Shown here: one piece after another, positions 38,921 through 47,593 of the stretch
How the letters are laid out: each line of letters opens with the position of its first letter
Numbering within the stretch: position 1 is the first letter of the stretch
NCBI RefSeq assembly: GCF_010731755.1
Contig: NZ_AP022589.1
Span: 2,108,001-2,172,000, forward strand
DNA: 64,000 nucleotides
Direction of reading: 5' to 3'
DNA from: Mycolicibacter minnesotensis
GTDB taxonomy: Bacteria > Actinomycetota > Actinomycetes > Mycobacteriales > Mycobacteriaceae
Notes under the pieces: generated by a model
Told to the model about the DNA's origin: nothing
Database searches by the model: none
What the model saw: only the letters and a program-made list of their open reading frames with translations
Program-made: the position numbers and the translations under genes

Positions 38921-40354
38921 ATGACCGAAGCCCCGGTGCTGACCAGCGCCGTCATGCCGATTGTCCGGATCGCGGTCCTGGCCGACAGCCGGTTGACCGA
39001 GATCGCTGTGCCTGCGGAGTTGCCGCTGCGCGAGATCATTCCCGCGGTGCAACGCCTGGTTGCCCCGGACACCGGTGACTCGGCCGACCCGGACGCTGGT
39101 GCGACGACCCGGCTGAGCCTGGCGCCGGTCGGCGGCGCCCCGTTCAGCCTGGACGCCAGCCTCGACACCGTCGGCGTGGTGGACGGCGACCTGTTGGCGC
39201 TGCGGCCCGTGCCGGTGGGGCCCGCAGCCCCCGGCATTGTGGAAGACATCGCCGACGCGGCCGTCATCTTCTCGGCCTCCAGGCTCAAGCCGTGGGGGAC
39301 CAAGCACATTCAACGCACAGCGTTGGCCGCCGGGACAGCAGTGGTCTTCGCGGCCACGGGGCTGGCTGCGGCCCACCGTGCCATCACTGGTGAGCCGACC
39401 GGTCTGATCGCTGCCGGGGTCATCGCATTGCTCACGGTGCTCGCCGCGCTGCTGTGCCGCTCTCGTTCGGCTGAAGCCGCACTCGCCCTGTCGATCGCGG
39501 CGTTGGTGCCGGTCGCGGCTGCGGGCGCCCTGGCGGTGCCGGGAGCGTTCAGCCCGGCACACGTGGTTCTGGGTGCAGCGGCGGTCAGTGCGTGGGCACT
39601 GATCTGCCTGATCCTGCCCCCCGGGGGTCGTGGGGAGCGCGGGATCGCGTTCTTCACCGCTGCCGTGGTGGTCGGCGTCGGGGTGCTGGCGGCAGCTGCC
39701 GTCGCATCCTTCTGGGCGCTTCCGCCGCTCAGCCTCGGATGCGGTCTGATCGCCGCCTCGCTGTTGTTGACCGTTGCCGCGCCGCAGGTTTCGGCGTTGT
39801 GGGCGCGTCTGCCGTTGCCGGTGATCCCGGCGCCGGGAGACCCGACCCCGTCGGCGCTGCCGGAGAGTGTCCTTGCCGACCTGCCGCGCCGCGTCCGTGT
39901 TACCGACGCCCACCAGACGGGCTTCATCGCCGGTTCCGTGTTGCTCGCCGTGCTCGGCTCGGTCGCCATCGCGTTTGCGCCTGAGGGACTTTCGGGTTGG
40001 GCCTGGTACGTGGTCGCGGGCATCGGCCTGGCTTCGGTGCTGCGGGCTCGGGTCTGGGACTCCGCGTGGTGCAAGGCGTGGCTGCTCGCCGAGCCGCACC
40101 TGGCCGCGATTGCGCTGCTGGTCGGCTACGCGGCCACCGGCCGCTACCTGGCCGCCGTGGGGGCCGTGGTGGTGCTGGCTGTCTTGGCCGCGGTGTGGGC
40201 GGTGGTCGCCTTGAGCCCGGCCGTGGGCTCGCCGGAGAGCTATTCGCTGCCGGTCCGCCGCCTGGTGGGCTTCCTGGCTTCGGGCATCGACGCCACCCTG
40301 ATCCCGGTCATGGCCTACCTGGTCGGCATTTTCGCCTGGGTTCTGTCTCGATGA
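38921..40354 (+). CDS. eccD3: EccD3, polytopic membrane channel component of ESX-3
   Basis: A 477-residue protein with a ubiquitin-like N-terminal domain (about 1-110, starting VRIAVLADSRLTEIAVP) followed by about eleven membrane helices from residue 128 onward. EccD dimers form the membrane vestibule around EccB/EccC in the ESX complex. Length compares with 472 for Rv0290. ATG with GAGAAGAACAGG upstream; its stop shares ATGA with the mycP3 start. Confidence 0.94.
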   Translation: MTEAPVLTSAVMPIVRIAVLADSRLTEIAVPAELPLREIIPAVQRLVAPDTGDSADPDAGATTRLSLAPVGGAPFSLDASLDTVGVVDGDLLALRPVPVGPAAPGIVEDIADAAVIFSASRLKPWGTKHIQRTALAAGTAVVFAATGLAAAHRAITGEPTGLIAAGVIALLTVLAALLCRSRSAEAALALSIAALVPVAAAGALAVPGAFSPAHVVLGAAAVSAWALICLILPPGGRGERGIAFFTAAVVVGVGVLAAAAVASFWALPPLSLGCGLIAASLLLTVAAPQVSALWARLPLPVIPAPGDPTPSALPESVLADLPRRVRVTDAHQTGFIAGSVLLAVLGSVAIAFAPEGLSGWAWYVVAGIGLASVLRARVWDSAWCKAWLLAEPHLAAIALLVGYAATGRYLAAVGAVVVLAVLAAVWAVVALSPAVGSPESYSLPVRRLVGFLASGIDATLIPVMAYLVGIFAWVLSR

Positions 40355-41781
40355 CCGTTGCCGCACAGCACAGCCGGGGTCTGCCGGTGGCTCGAGCCGC
40401 CGGCGCTGCGGTACTGGCAGCGTTGTTGACCAGCGCGCCCGCCCTGGCGATCACCCCGCCCACGATCGACCCGACAGTCCCGCTGCCCAGCGGGGCGCCG
40501 GGCCCTGTCACGGCTATGGAACAGCGCGGCGACTGCGCCTTCTCGGCTTTGATGCCCGGCAGCGAAGTCAACACCGTGCCGGCCGGACAGCGCCTGCTCG
40601 ACCTGTCCGCAGCCTGGCAGTTCTCCCGCGGTGAGGGGCAGACCGTTGCTGTCATCGACACGGGCATCCGGCCGGGGCCGCGTCTGGCGGCAGTGGAACC
40701 CGGCGGCGACTACATCGGAGCCACCGATGGGCTGACCGACTGTGATGGGCACGGCACGCTGGTCGCCGGGATCGTCGCGGGCCTGCCCGCGTCAGATGGG
40801 TCGGACGGCTTCAGCGGCGTGGCCCCGGCGGCGCGACTGTTGGGACTGCGGACCGCATCTGCGGCCATCTCGCCACGGCTGTCGGGAGACGACCCGCGCA
40901 CCACGCGGGTGATCACCGATATCACCGCGCTGTCGCGGGCGATCGTGCATGCCGCCGACCTCGGTGCTCGGGTCATCACCATCTCCACCACGACCTGCCT
41001 TCCGGCCGACCGCAATGTCGACCAGACGGCGCTGGGCGCGGCCCTGCGGTACGCGGCGGTGGAGAAGGACGCGCTGATCGTGGCGGCCGCCGGTGATGCC
41101 GGACAGACCGGATCGGTCGGTGGGGGCGGGGAGGCCTGCGAGTCGAATCCGCTGACTGACCTGAGCCGTCCGCAGGACCCCCGCAACTGGGCCGGTGTGA
41201 CGTCACTGTCGGTGCCGTCCTGGTGGCATCCCTACGTGCTCTCGGTGGCTTCGCTGGCTTCCAGCGGCCGGCCATCCGGCTTCACCATGGCCGGACCGTG
41301 GGTCGGTGTGGCCGCCCCCGGCGAGGAGATCGTCTCGGTGAGTAACCGCGAGGACGGTGGCCTGGCCAACGCCTTGCCTGGCAACCAGGGCAAGCTGGTT
41401 CCGCTCAGCGGTACCGGTTACGCCGCTGGTTACGTGGCGGGGGTGGCCGCGTTGGTTCGCAGCCGCTACCCCGAGCTGAATGCCATGCAGGTGGCGCATC
41501 GGATCGTCGCCACCTCCCACAACTCTGCTCGCGCACCCTCAGACGTGGTGGGTGCCGGAATCATCGACCCGGTGGCGGCTCTGACCTGGGAATTGTCCCC
41601 GGTAGCCGACCCAGCCGCTTCGCCTGCAAAGAAGGTCTCTCCGCCTCCGGCGCCGCAACCCGAGGACCCCGCGCCCCGGATCGTGGCCTTCGCCGGTACC
41701 GCGCTACTGGCCGGCTTGGTCGTCGCTGTCGCCACCGGCGCCGCGGCGGCAGCCCGCCGACGAAAGGAAAATCAACTGTGA
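40351..41781 (+). CDS. mycP3: MycP3 mycosin with altered catalytic residues (likely pseudoprotease)
   Basis: A 476-residue subtilisin-fold protein with a signal peptide (cleavage near ALA at residue 32), S8 domain, Pro-rich linker and C-terminal membrane anchor (AFAGTALLAGLVVAVATGAAA) with a basic tail. Asp103 (VIDTG) and His134 (DGHGT) are in place. The serine motif reads SGTGYAAG, so Gly356 stands where the catalytic Ser of GTS-x-A is expected, and the oxyanion-hole Asn of AAAGN is Asp249 (AAAGDAG). Mycosins also have a structural role in stabilising the ESX membrane complex that does not need protease activity, which may allow this. The start overlaps the eccD3 stop; a long open frame upstream is eccD3 shadow. 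Otherwise typical, including the loop cysteines. Confidence 0.92.
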   Translation: MTVAAQHSRGLPVARAAGAAVLAALLTSAPALAITPPTIDPTVPLPSGAPGPVTAMEQRGDCAFSALMPGSEVNTVPAGQRLLDLSAAWQFSRGEGQTVAVIDTGIRPGPRLAAVEPGGDYIGATDGLTDCDGHGTLVAGIVAGLPASDGSDGFSGVAPAARLLGLRTASAAISPRLSGDDPRTTRVITDITALSRAIVHAADLGARVITISTTTCLPADRNVDQTALGAALRYAAVEKDALIVAAAGDAGQTGSVGGGGEACESNPLTDLSRPQDPRNWAGVTSLSVPSWWHPYVLSVASLASSGRPSGFTMAGPWVGVAAPGEEIVSVSNREDGGLANALPGNQGKLVPLSGTGYAAGYVAGVAALVRSRYPELNAMQVAHRIVATSHNSARAPSDVVGAGIIDPVAALTWELSPVADPAASPAKKVSPPPAPQPEDPAPRIVAFAGTALLAGLVVAVATGAAAAARRRKENQL

Positions 41782-42758
41782 GCTCGCAAATGACCACCAT
41801 TCCCCGGCCCGGCCCGGCCCGAATCGCCTTGGTGTTGTTGGCCGTTGTGCCTGCAGTGCTGGCCAACCCGTGGGAGACCAGCGCCCAGCGCTGGGCGCTT
41901 GCCGTCGGTGTGCTCGTGACGATCCTGCTGCTCGGCTGGTGGCAGGGCCTGCACTTCACCACCATCGCGCGGCGTCGTATCGCCATGCTGCGTTCGGGCG
42001 GGGGTGCGCACAGCGACCGCCGTGCGGTCGCCGGCGTAAAGGCAACGGCAGCACTGCGGATCACGGCCTCTGCTGCGGGGGATGCGCTGCCGCTGGAACT
42101 GATCGCGGATTACCTGAACCGATACGGCCTGCGTGCCGACGCCGTCCGTGTCACCAGCCGTGACACCCGATCGGCTTCCGACGCGGGCGCCAGCGACACC
42201 TGGATCGGCCTGACCTATTCGGCGGCAGCGAACCTGGCTGCGCTGCAAGCACGTTCGGCGTCGGTCCCGCTGCAAAGTACCGTCGACGTCGCCGTCCGGC
42301 GACTCGCCGATCATCTGCGTGAGATCGGCTGGGAAACCGTGACCGTCGCCAGAGATGAGGTTCCCGCCCTGGTGGATCCCAATGCCAGGGAGGCGTGGCG
42401 CTCGGTGATCGACGGCTCCGGTGATCACGTCGCCGCCTACCAGGTGGGGATCGATGCGGCGCTGGCCGACACGCTCAGCCGGATCCGGGCTGCTCATGCC
42501 GACGAGACCTGGACGGCACTGGAGTTCGCCGAAGACGGTGGCCAGCGGACGGTCGCGGTGGCCTGCGCCCTGCGTACCGGGTCGGCGCCCGACTGCGTCC
42601 CGGTGGCAGGTCTGATATCGCAGCAGGGCAACCAGCGCAACGCACTGCGAGGCTTGCACCCGTTGTCCGGCATTCGTTTGGACGGCCACGCCGCCCTGTC
42701 CGGAGACGATCTCGCCGGCCTGCGGTGGCCCGTGGCCGCAGCAGCGCCTGCACGCTAG
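41778..42758 (+). CDS. eccE3: EccE3, ESX-3 membrane complex component
   Basis: A 326-residue protein with two N-terminal membrane helices (about 12-30 and 35-52) and a cytosolic/periplasmic domain, close to the 331 of Rv0292. It sits at the rim of the ESX core complex. The start is a GTG overlapping the mycP3 stop (GTGA); an ATG four codons later is an alternative. Last gene of the ESX-3 operon; a hairpin follows. Confidence 0.92.
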   Translation: MSSQMTTIPRPGPARIALVLLAVVPAVLANPWETSAQRWALAVGVLVTILLLGWWQGLHFTTIARRRIAMLRSGGGAHSDRRAVAGVKATAALRITASAAGDALPLELIADYLNRYGLRADAVRVTSRDTRSASDAGASDTWIGLTYSAAANLAALQARSASVPLQSTVDVAVRRLADHLREIGWETVTVARDEVPALVDPNAREAWRSVIDGSGDHVAAYQVGIDAALADTLSRIRAAHADETWTALEFAEDGGQRTVAVACALRTGSAPDCVPVAGLISQQGNQRNALRGLHPLSGIRLDGHAALSGDDLAGLRWPVAAAAPAR

Positions 42759-42776
42759 CCGAGCGTCTCGGGCTAG
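42755..42776. terminator. Bidirectional hairpin after ESX-3
   Basis: CTAGCCGAG and CTCGGGCTAG face each other around three bases, with one bulged base. Both converging stop codons (eccE3 and the hydrolase gene) lie inside the stem. A natural end for both transcripts. Confidence 0.5.
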
Positions 42777-43966
42777 AACATGTACGGCCGCAGGAAGGCT
42801 GTCATTCGGCGGAGGTAGGTCGGCTGGCTGACGTGCAGCACGTGGTTTCCTGGGAACCAGTGCAGCGCGCACTGATCCCAGTGGTGCCAGAGCATTTCGG
42901 ACTGTTCCGGTGGTGCCAGCCGGTCGCCTAACCCGGTGATGATGAGTCGGCGTTCCTTGGCCACCAGCGGGGTGTAGTTCAGCGGTGAGTGGAAAGCCGT
43001 CGCGGCGCCGAAGGCATCGTTGCCGACGTGTCCCAGCAGTTGCGCGCCGTGCAACACCACATTGGCCGGAAACCAGTCCCGGATCTCTGATTCGACGGAG
43101 ACCACCGGCACATTCGGGATCACCGCCTGCAGTCGCGGTTCGACAGCGGCGAGCAGGGCACTGGTGTAACCGCCCAGGGACAGGCCGGTCAACGCAAAGC
43201 GGTCGACACCAGTGGACTCCAGGTAGTCGATCATCGAACGGAAGTCGTGAACCGCTTGGGCCATCGCCTCGGCGAAGCCGGACATGCCGTGCGAGAAGTA
43301 GCCGTATCCGCTGAAGGGCGACAACTTTTCAGCGCGTCCGCCGTGAAAGGGCAACGTGAACAATGCGACGTCGTACCCGGAACGGAAGAACCAGGGCAGC
43401 GAGAAGAAGAGCCCATTGAACAGGTAGGCCGACCCCATGAACCCGTGGATGACGCACAGCGTCGGCCGGGGTCCGTCGTCGTGACGCCAGTGCTGAAACC
43501 GCGCCGTGTTGTTGTTGCCGAGGGCATGCCAGGAATCGCGCATGGCCGGGTTGATCGCTTCGAAGCTGCTCGCAAACGACACGTTTTCGACCGAACCGCG
43601 TGCAACCCGCTCGGCCAACGGATTGGCGCGTCGGGCCGATACCCGGGGCAGCGTGGTGGGCGCCGGGAAGGAGCGTTTCGGGTCATGGGCTGATGCCAGG
43701 TCGGCGTAGAACCCCAGCCGTTCCCGCTCCTGCCGGGACTGTTTGCGACCGACCGCCGTGGTGAGTACCGAGGGGATCATCGCGGCCGCCACCATGGAGG
43801 CGACCGCGGTGCGCAGCCCGATATCGGCGACGGCCGAAACATCCACGATCGCCTTCTCCCGCAACGTCAACTCGCTGCGATGCGGCAGGCCCTGAGCGCC
43901 GGCGTCGGCCCCTGGGACGTCGGGAATCGGGATGGGCGGGTTGAGAGGGGTGACGTCAGTGGTCAC
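42773..43966 (-). CDS. Alpha/beta hydrolase (Rv0293c-like)
   Basis: A 397-residue serine hydrolase-fold protein. CVIHGFMGSAYLFN near residue 171 provides the oxyanion region, GLSLGGY near 261 the nucleophile elbow (Ser263), and GNHVLHVSQPTYLRRM near the end a candidate catalytic histidine. An N-terminal 125-residue extension has a helix rich in Ala and Met (TAVASMVAAAMIPSVLTTAVG) that may contact the membrane. Rv0293c holds the same place beside ESX-3 (about 400 residues). Substrate unknown; lipids or polyesters are plausible. GTG start. Confidence 0.82.
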   Translation of the reverse strand: MTTDVTPLNPPIPIPDVPGADAGAQGLPHRSELTLREKAIVDVSAVADIGLRTAVASMVAAAMIPSVLTTAVGRKQSRQERERLGFYADLASAHDPKRSFPAPTTLPRVSARRANPLAERVARGSVENVSFASSFEAINPAMRDSWHALGNNNTARFQHWRHDDGPRPTLCVIHGFMGSAYLFNGLFFSLPWFFRSGYDVALFTLPFHGGRAEKLSPFSGYGYFSHGMSGFAEAMAQAVHDFRSMIDYLESTGVDRFALTGLSLGGYTSALLAAVEPRLQAVIPNVPVVSVESEIRDWFPANVVLHGAQLLGHVGNDAFGAATAFHSPLNYTPLVAKERRLIITGLGDRLAPPEQSEMLWHHWDQCALHWFPGNHVLHVSQPTYLRRMTAFLRPYMF

Positions 43967-44024
43967 GGGTCACGGCCTTTCTCGCGTGCGGTTCGCACGG
44001 ACCCTTACTGATCCCGGTGCGACG

Positions 44025-44924
44025 TCAACCGGATGGTAACTCGATCTTGAACAGCCGCGCGGCATTGTCGTGCAGAACCCCTCGTAGCCAGGCGTCGTCG
44101 ATCCCGGGAAGTGCGGTGATCGCGTCCAGGGCCTCGCGGTAGCCGTAGGGGATATTGGGAAAGTCGCTGCCGAACAGGATCCGCTCGCCCGCCACGCGCA
44201 ATCGGGGGTCGACCCCGGAGGGAAAGGGCATGAACGCGTCGACGAAGGACGTGAACGCCATGGTGGTGTCGAGATGCACGCGCGGCGAACTCAGGCAGAT
44301 GTCCAGAAATTCATCGTATTCCGGCATGCCCATGTGCGCGACGATCAAGGCCAGTCCAGGATGCCGACGCAGCAATCGCCGAATCGGCTCGGGCCCGGTG
44401 AAGCGCCCGGGCTGCGGTCCGGATCCGCAGTGGATCACCACGGGTATGCCGGCGTCTTCGATCACGCCCCAGACGTTGTCGAGTAGGGGATCGTTCGGAT
44501 CGTAGTCGCCGACTTGGATGTGTGCCTTGAAGATTCGGGCTCCGTCACGGATCGCCTTGTCAACGTATTCGGCTGCCCCGGGCTCGGGATAGAACGTTGC
44601 CGTAGGCAGGCAATCCGTTGTGTCGCGGGCGAATTGTGCCGCCCACTGATTGAGCCAGGCGGCCATGTCCGGCTTGTGCGGATACACCAGGGAGGTGAAT
44701 CGTCGGACACCGAATGCGCGCAGCGCGTCCACCCGTTCAGCCTCGTCCATCCGATAGGTGATCGGCCACGGGCGTCCGACCATCGGGCCCGCCGAGTCGA
44801 AGTAGTTCCAGACCTTGTCCATGACCGACTTGGGCATGAAGTGGGTATGGACGTCGATGATCCCGGGAAGTCCGAGGCTCGCCCACAGCTGGCGCACAGA
44901 GGCGGCCTCGTCGGCGTGGGTCAT
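44025..44924 (-). CDS. Metal-dependent amidohydrolase
   Basis: A 299-residue TIM-barrel hydrolase of the amidohydrolase-2/ACMSD-like group. IIDVHTHFMPKSVMDKVW supplies the HxH metal site near residue 25; KAHIQVGDYDPND, VVIHCGSGPQPGRF and LIVAHMGMPEYDEF give further ligands; and LFGSDFPNIPYGY contains the conserved Asp. It probably decarboxylates or hydrolyses an organic acid or lactone. The ATG overlaps the stop of the bluB gene by four bases, so both are co-translated. The longer open frame to 45404 overlaps bluB and is a shadow. A role in cobalamin work is not implied by sequence. Confidence 0.85.
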   Translation of the reverse strand: MTHADEAASVRQLWASLGLPGIIDVHTHFMPKSVMDKVWNYFDSAGPMVGRPWPITYRMDEAERVDALRAFGVRRFTSLVYPHKPDMAAWLNQWAAQFARDTTDCLPTATFYPEPGAAEYVDKAIRDGARIFKAHIQVGDYDPNDPLLDNVWGVIEDAGIPVVIHCGSGPQPGRFTGPEPIRRLLRRHPGLALIVAHMGMPEYDEFLDICLSSPRVHLDTTMAFTSFVDAFMPFPSGVDPRLRVAGERILFGSDFPNIPYGYREALDAITALPGIDDAWLRGVLHDNAARLFKIELPSG

Positions 44925-45571
44925 CGTATCCCCCAAGTGTTTTCGGAGACGAAATCGCTCAACGGCTGTCGGTAGGCCCACTCGTCGGCTTCCAAGGCCG
45001 GCCGGTCCGGAAACTCCGGGACCGGTCCGAGGCACAGCACAGCCACCGGCTCGGCGTCGGCGGGCATACCCACCATCTCCGCCAACGCCTGCGGTTCGAA
45101 CAGGGACACCCAACCCATCCCCAGTCCCTCTGCGCGGGCGGCAAGCCACAGGTTCTGAATCGCACACGAAACCGACGCCAGATCCATCTGAGGAAGCGTG
45201 CGCCGGCCGAAGATGTGCGCCTGCCGACCATCGCGCAACGCCACCACCAACAGTTCGGCACACTCCCGGATGCCCTCCACTTTCAGGGCCAAGAACTCCT
45301 GTTCCCGACGGCCCAGCGCGCGGGCAGTGCGATGGCGCTCCTCGTCGACCAGGGCGTGGATACGCTGCCGAAGGACGTCGTCGGTGATCCGGATGAATCG
45401 CCACGGCTGCATGAGGCCCACGCTCGGTGCGGCGTGGGCGGCCGCCAGCAGCCGGGTCAGGACGTCCGGGTCGATCGTGCTGTCGGGGGAGAACCGGCGC
45501 ATGTCTCGGCGCTCGGCGATCACCCGGTACACGGCTTGGCGCTCCTGCTCGGTGAACGATGGATCAGCCAC
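44921..45571 (-). CDS. bluB: BluB-like 5,6-dimethylbenzimidazole synthase
   Basis: A 216-residue nitroreductase-fold flavoprotein. ERRDMRRFSPDSTIDPDVL near residue 20, AAHAAPSVGLMQPWRFI near 42, and RRTLPQMDLASVSCAIQNLWLAARAEGLGMGWVS near 130 (split over the FMN site) are BluB hallmarks. It breaks down FMNH2 with oxygen to make the lower ligand of vitamin B12. Equivalent of Rv0306 by neighbours (GerW-like protein, PAP2 and L,D-transpeptidase next). GTG at 45571 gives the family-length protein; a longer frame to 45649 adds a cysteine-rich, non-family extension. Confidence 0.88.
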   Translation of the reverse strand: MADPSFTEQERQAVYRVIAERRDMRRFSPDSTIDPDVLTRLLAAAHAAPSVGLMQPWRFIRITDDVLRQRIHALVDEERHRTARALGRREQEFLALKVEGIRECAELLVVALRDGRQAHIFGRRTLPQMDLASVSCAIQNLWLAARAEGLGMGWVSLFEPQALAEMVGMPADAEPVAVLCLGPVPEFPDRPALEADEWAYRQPLSDFVSENTWGIR

Positions 45572-45608
45572 GGGATCATGGTAGGAGCCACACGAAGGGA
45601 CGCCCCTC

Positions 45609-45947
45609 ATGAACCGTTCGCAACTGCTCGACCACTTCTCCGCCGACAACGCCGGCGACGTGGTCTACGGCGAGCCCCACCAGACCCCGGACGGCACGAC
45701 GGTGATCACCGCCGCACGGGTTACCGCCTCGGGACCCGACGGTTCGCGAGTGACCGCCACGCCGCTGGGGGTGATGGTGATCCGCGGCGAGAAGGCCAAA
45801 TGGGTGGCTGCCGTCGACGCCAATCGGATCGGGATGGTGGGAGTGCTTACCGGGCTGTTGTCCGCGGTCATCACCTGCCTGGCAGTGCTGCGTCGACCGC
45901 CCTGGCCGGACCTTCGAGCGGGCGCGCTTCGCGGTGATGGGAACTGA
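45609..45947 (+). CDS. Small GerW/YtfJ-like protein with C-terminal helix
   Basis: A 112-residue protein. Residues 1-70 resemble the GerW (YtfJ) sporulation-protein fold: VVYGEPHQTPDGTTVITAARV, then TPLGVMVIRGEKAKWVAAVD. A hydrophobic segment follows at about 74-94 (VGVLTGLLSAVITCLAVL), suggesting an anchor. Similar short proteins are common in non-sporulating actinobacteria and have no proven function. Overlaps the PAP2 start by 11 bases. Divergent from bluB with 37 bases between starts. Confidence 0.72.
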   Translation: MNRSQLLDHFSADNAGDVVYGEPHQTPDGTTVITAARVTASGPDGSRVTATPLGVMVIRGEKAKWVAAVDANRIGMVGVLTGLLSAVITCLAVLRRPPWPDLRAGALRGDGN

Positions 45948-46638
45948 CGGGGTGACAGCGCGCAAAGCGCACGCAGTCGCGTTGAGTTCGGTGGTGGCCG
46001 CGGCGGCGGTCTATGTGCTGATGCTGGTGGGTTACCTGCAGGGTTGGGGGTGGCTGGCCGGCATTGACGCGGCCGCACTGGACGCAAGCTACGACATAGC
46101 GGTCAAACACCCCGGGTGGGTGCGCTGGTGGGACGGCGTCTCGACCTACTTGGCTCCCGCGGTGTTCCGGGCGGTGTGCATGGTGGTGGCGGTGGTCGCG
46201 TTGCTGCGTGGGCGGTTGCGTGCCGCGCTGTTCCTACTGGTTGCGGTGGAGACGAGCGGGCTACTCACCATGGTGGCCAAGGGCTCGGTTGGTCGGCCGC
46301 GTCCGGTGACCGCGCTGGTTTCGGCGAGCTCGACGTCCTTTCCCTCCGGGCATGCGCTGGGGGTGATGGTCGGCGTCGGCGCGTTGCTGGTGTTGGTGTT
46401 GCCGGTGCTCAGGCGCAGCGCCAGGGTGGCGGCGCTGGCTGTCGGGGTGCTGGTGGTGGCCGGGGTCGGGGTCGCCCGGGTTGCGCTGAATGTGCACCAT
46501 CCGTCCGACGTGCTCGCCGGTTGGGCCCTGGGCTGGGTCTATCTGGTGGGCTGGGCTCTGGTCTTCACACCGTGGCGGCGACCAGGGTTGCCCGGATCCC
46601 GCGGCGCACTGCAGGAGGCTCGTGATGACCAGCCGTGA
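45937..46638 (+). CDS. PAP2-family membrane phosphatase
   Basis: A 233-residue integral membrane protein with five to six helices. The three-part PAP2 site is visible: KGSVGRPRP (about residue 121), SFPSGHALG (about 143) and NVHHPSDVLAG (about 188), so all catalytic residues are present. It removes phosphate from a lipid such as undecaprenyl pyrophosphate or phosphatidic acid. Same place as Rv0308. A GTG three bases upstream is also in frame. It overlaps both neighbours, suggesting one transcript. Confidence 0.87.
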   Translation: MGTDGVTARKAHAVALSSVVAAAAVYVLMLVGYLQGWGWLAGIDAAALDASYDIAVKHPGWVRWWDGVSTYLAPAVFRAVCMVVAVVALLRGRLRAALFLLVAVETSGLLTMVAKGSVGRPRPVTALVSASSTSFPSGHALGVMVGVGALLVLVLPVLRRSARVAALAVGVLVVAGVGVARVALNVHHPSDVLAGWALGWVYLVGWALVFTPWRRPGLPGSRGALQEARDDQP

Positions 46639-46861
46639 CGCCGATCCGGTGGGAGAGCTCGTCTGCTCCCGCAAAGGCTGCAGCGCCGAGGCGCAGTACG
46701 GCATGTTGTGGAACAACGCCAAGCTGCACACCCCCGAACGGCGGAAAGTCTGGCTCGCGTGTCCTGAGCACCGGGACTATTTCCGCGACTATCTGTCGTC
46801 GCGCGGTCTGTTCCGGGAACAGGTGCCGGTGGAAGATCTGCCGCGCCGTGCCGAGTCGTGA
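46625..46861 (+). CDS. Small Cys/His-containing protein (acetone-carboxylase-like annotation)
   Basis: A 78-residue protein with CSRKGCSAEAQYGMLWNN and WLACPEHRDYF, giving three cysteines and a histidine spaced like a small metal-binding knuckle. It is a conserved short actinobacterial family often mislabelled acetone carboxylase. ATG at 46625, with GGAGG six bases upstream, overlapping the PAP2 stop by 14 bases. Function unknown; the likely zinc site is an inference. Confidence 0.72.
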   Translation: MTSRDADPVGELVCSRKGCSAEAQYGMLWNNAKLHTPERRKVWLACPEHRDYFRDYLSSRGLFREQVPVEDLPRRAES

Positions 46862-46919
46862 CCCCGGCGCGCCGTGATCGGTGTTTGACCGGCTCCCGGC
46901 GTGCGCAGATGATGAGGAG

Positions 46920-47576
46920 ATGCGCCGACTGCTCAGTTCGTTCAGCGCTGCGCTGTGCACAGTTGCCGCGGCCCTGACCTCGGCACCGGGAGCCCAAGCC
47001 GACGTGGCGCCGTGGTTTGCCTCCTCGGTCGGCAACGCCAGCCAGGTGATTTCGGTGGTGGGGGTAGGCGGTTCGGACGCCAAGATGGACGTCTACCAGC
47101 GCGGTGCCACAGGCTGGCAGCCAGTGGCCGCCGGAATTCCGACGCACGTCGGTTCGGCGGGCATGGCAGCCAAGGCGAAGAGCGGCTACCCGGCAACACC
47201 GATGGGCGTCTTCACCCTGCCGTACGCGTTCGGCACCGCGCCCAACCCCGGCGGCGGGCTGCAGTACGTGCAGGTCGGTTCCGACCATTGGTGGGATGGC
47301 GATGACCACAGTCCGACCTTCAACACCATGCAGGTCTGCAAGAAGGCGCAGTGCACGTTCGACACCAGCGAGAGCGAAAACCTCGAGATTCCGCAGTACA
47401 AGCACGCTGTGGTGATGGGGGTCAATGCCGCCCGCACGCCCGGTGACGGCGCCGGCTTCTTCTTTCACACCACCGACGGCGGTCCGACCGCGGGTTGTGT
47501 GGCCATCGACGACGCCAAGCTGGTGCAGATCATCCAGTGGTTGCGCCCCGGCGCCGTGATGGCGATCGCGAAGTAG
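46920..47576 (+). CDS. Exported L,D-transpeptidase-like protein (Rv0309-like)
   Basis: A 218-residue secreted protein with a signal peptide ending near AQA/DVA at about residue 28. The C-terminal HTTDGGPTAGCVAIDD contains the conserved S/T-x-G-C nucleophile of the YkuD fold and an upstream histidine. KSGYPATPMGVFTLPYAFG resembles the YkuD substrate loop. It may cross-link or edit peptidoglycan in the periplasm. Rv0309 is the same length. The ATG at 46920 with GATGAGGAG upstream is chosen; the frame opens earlier at 46881. Confidence 0.85.
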   Translation: MRRLLSSFSAALCTVAAALTSAPGAQADVAPWFASSVGNASQVISVVGVGGSDAKMDVYQRGATGWQPVAAGIPTHVGSAGMAAKAKSGYPATPMGVFTLPYAFGTAPNPGGGLQYVQVGSDHWWDGDDHSPTFNTMQVCKKAQCTFDTSESENLEIPQYKHAVVMGVNAARTPGDGAGFFFHTTDGGPTAGCVAIDDAKLVQIIQWLRPGAVMAIAK

Positions 47577-47593
47577 TCCTCAGGCCTGCTCGG

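Noticed and set aside
38852..40366. A 504-codon minus-strand frame
   Set aside because: Antisense to eccD3; Arg/Gln/Gly-rich composition typical of a shadow frame and no start signal.
28152..42758. Identity as ESX-1, ESX-2 or ESX-5
   Set aside because: Gene order, fused eccC, PE/PPE followed by an EsxG/EsxH-type pair, EspG3 text and metal-type control sites all fit ESX-3 only.
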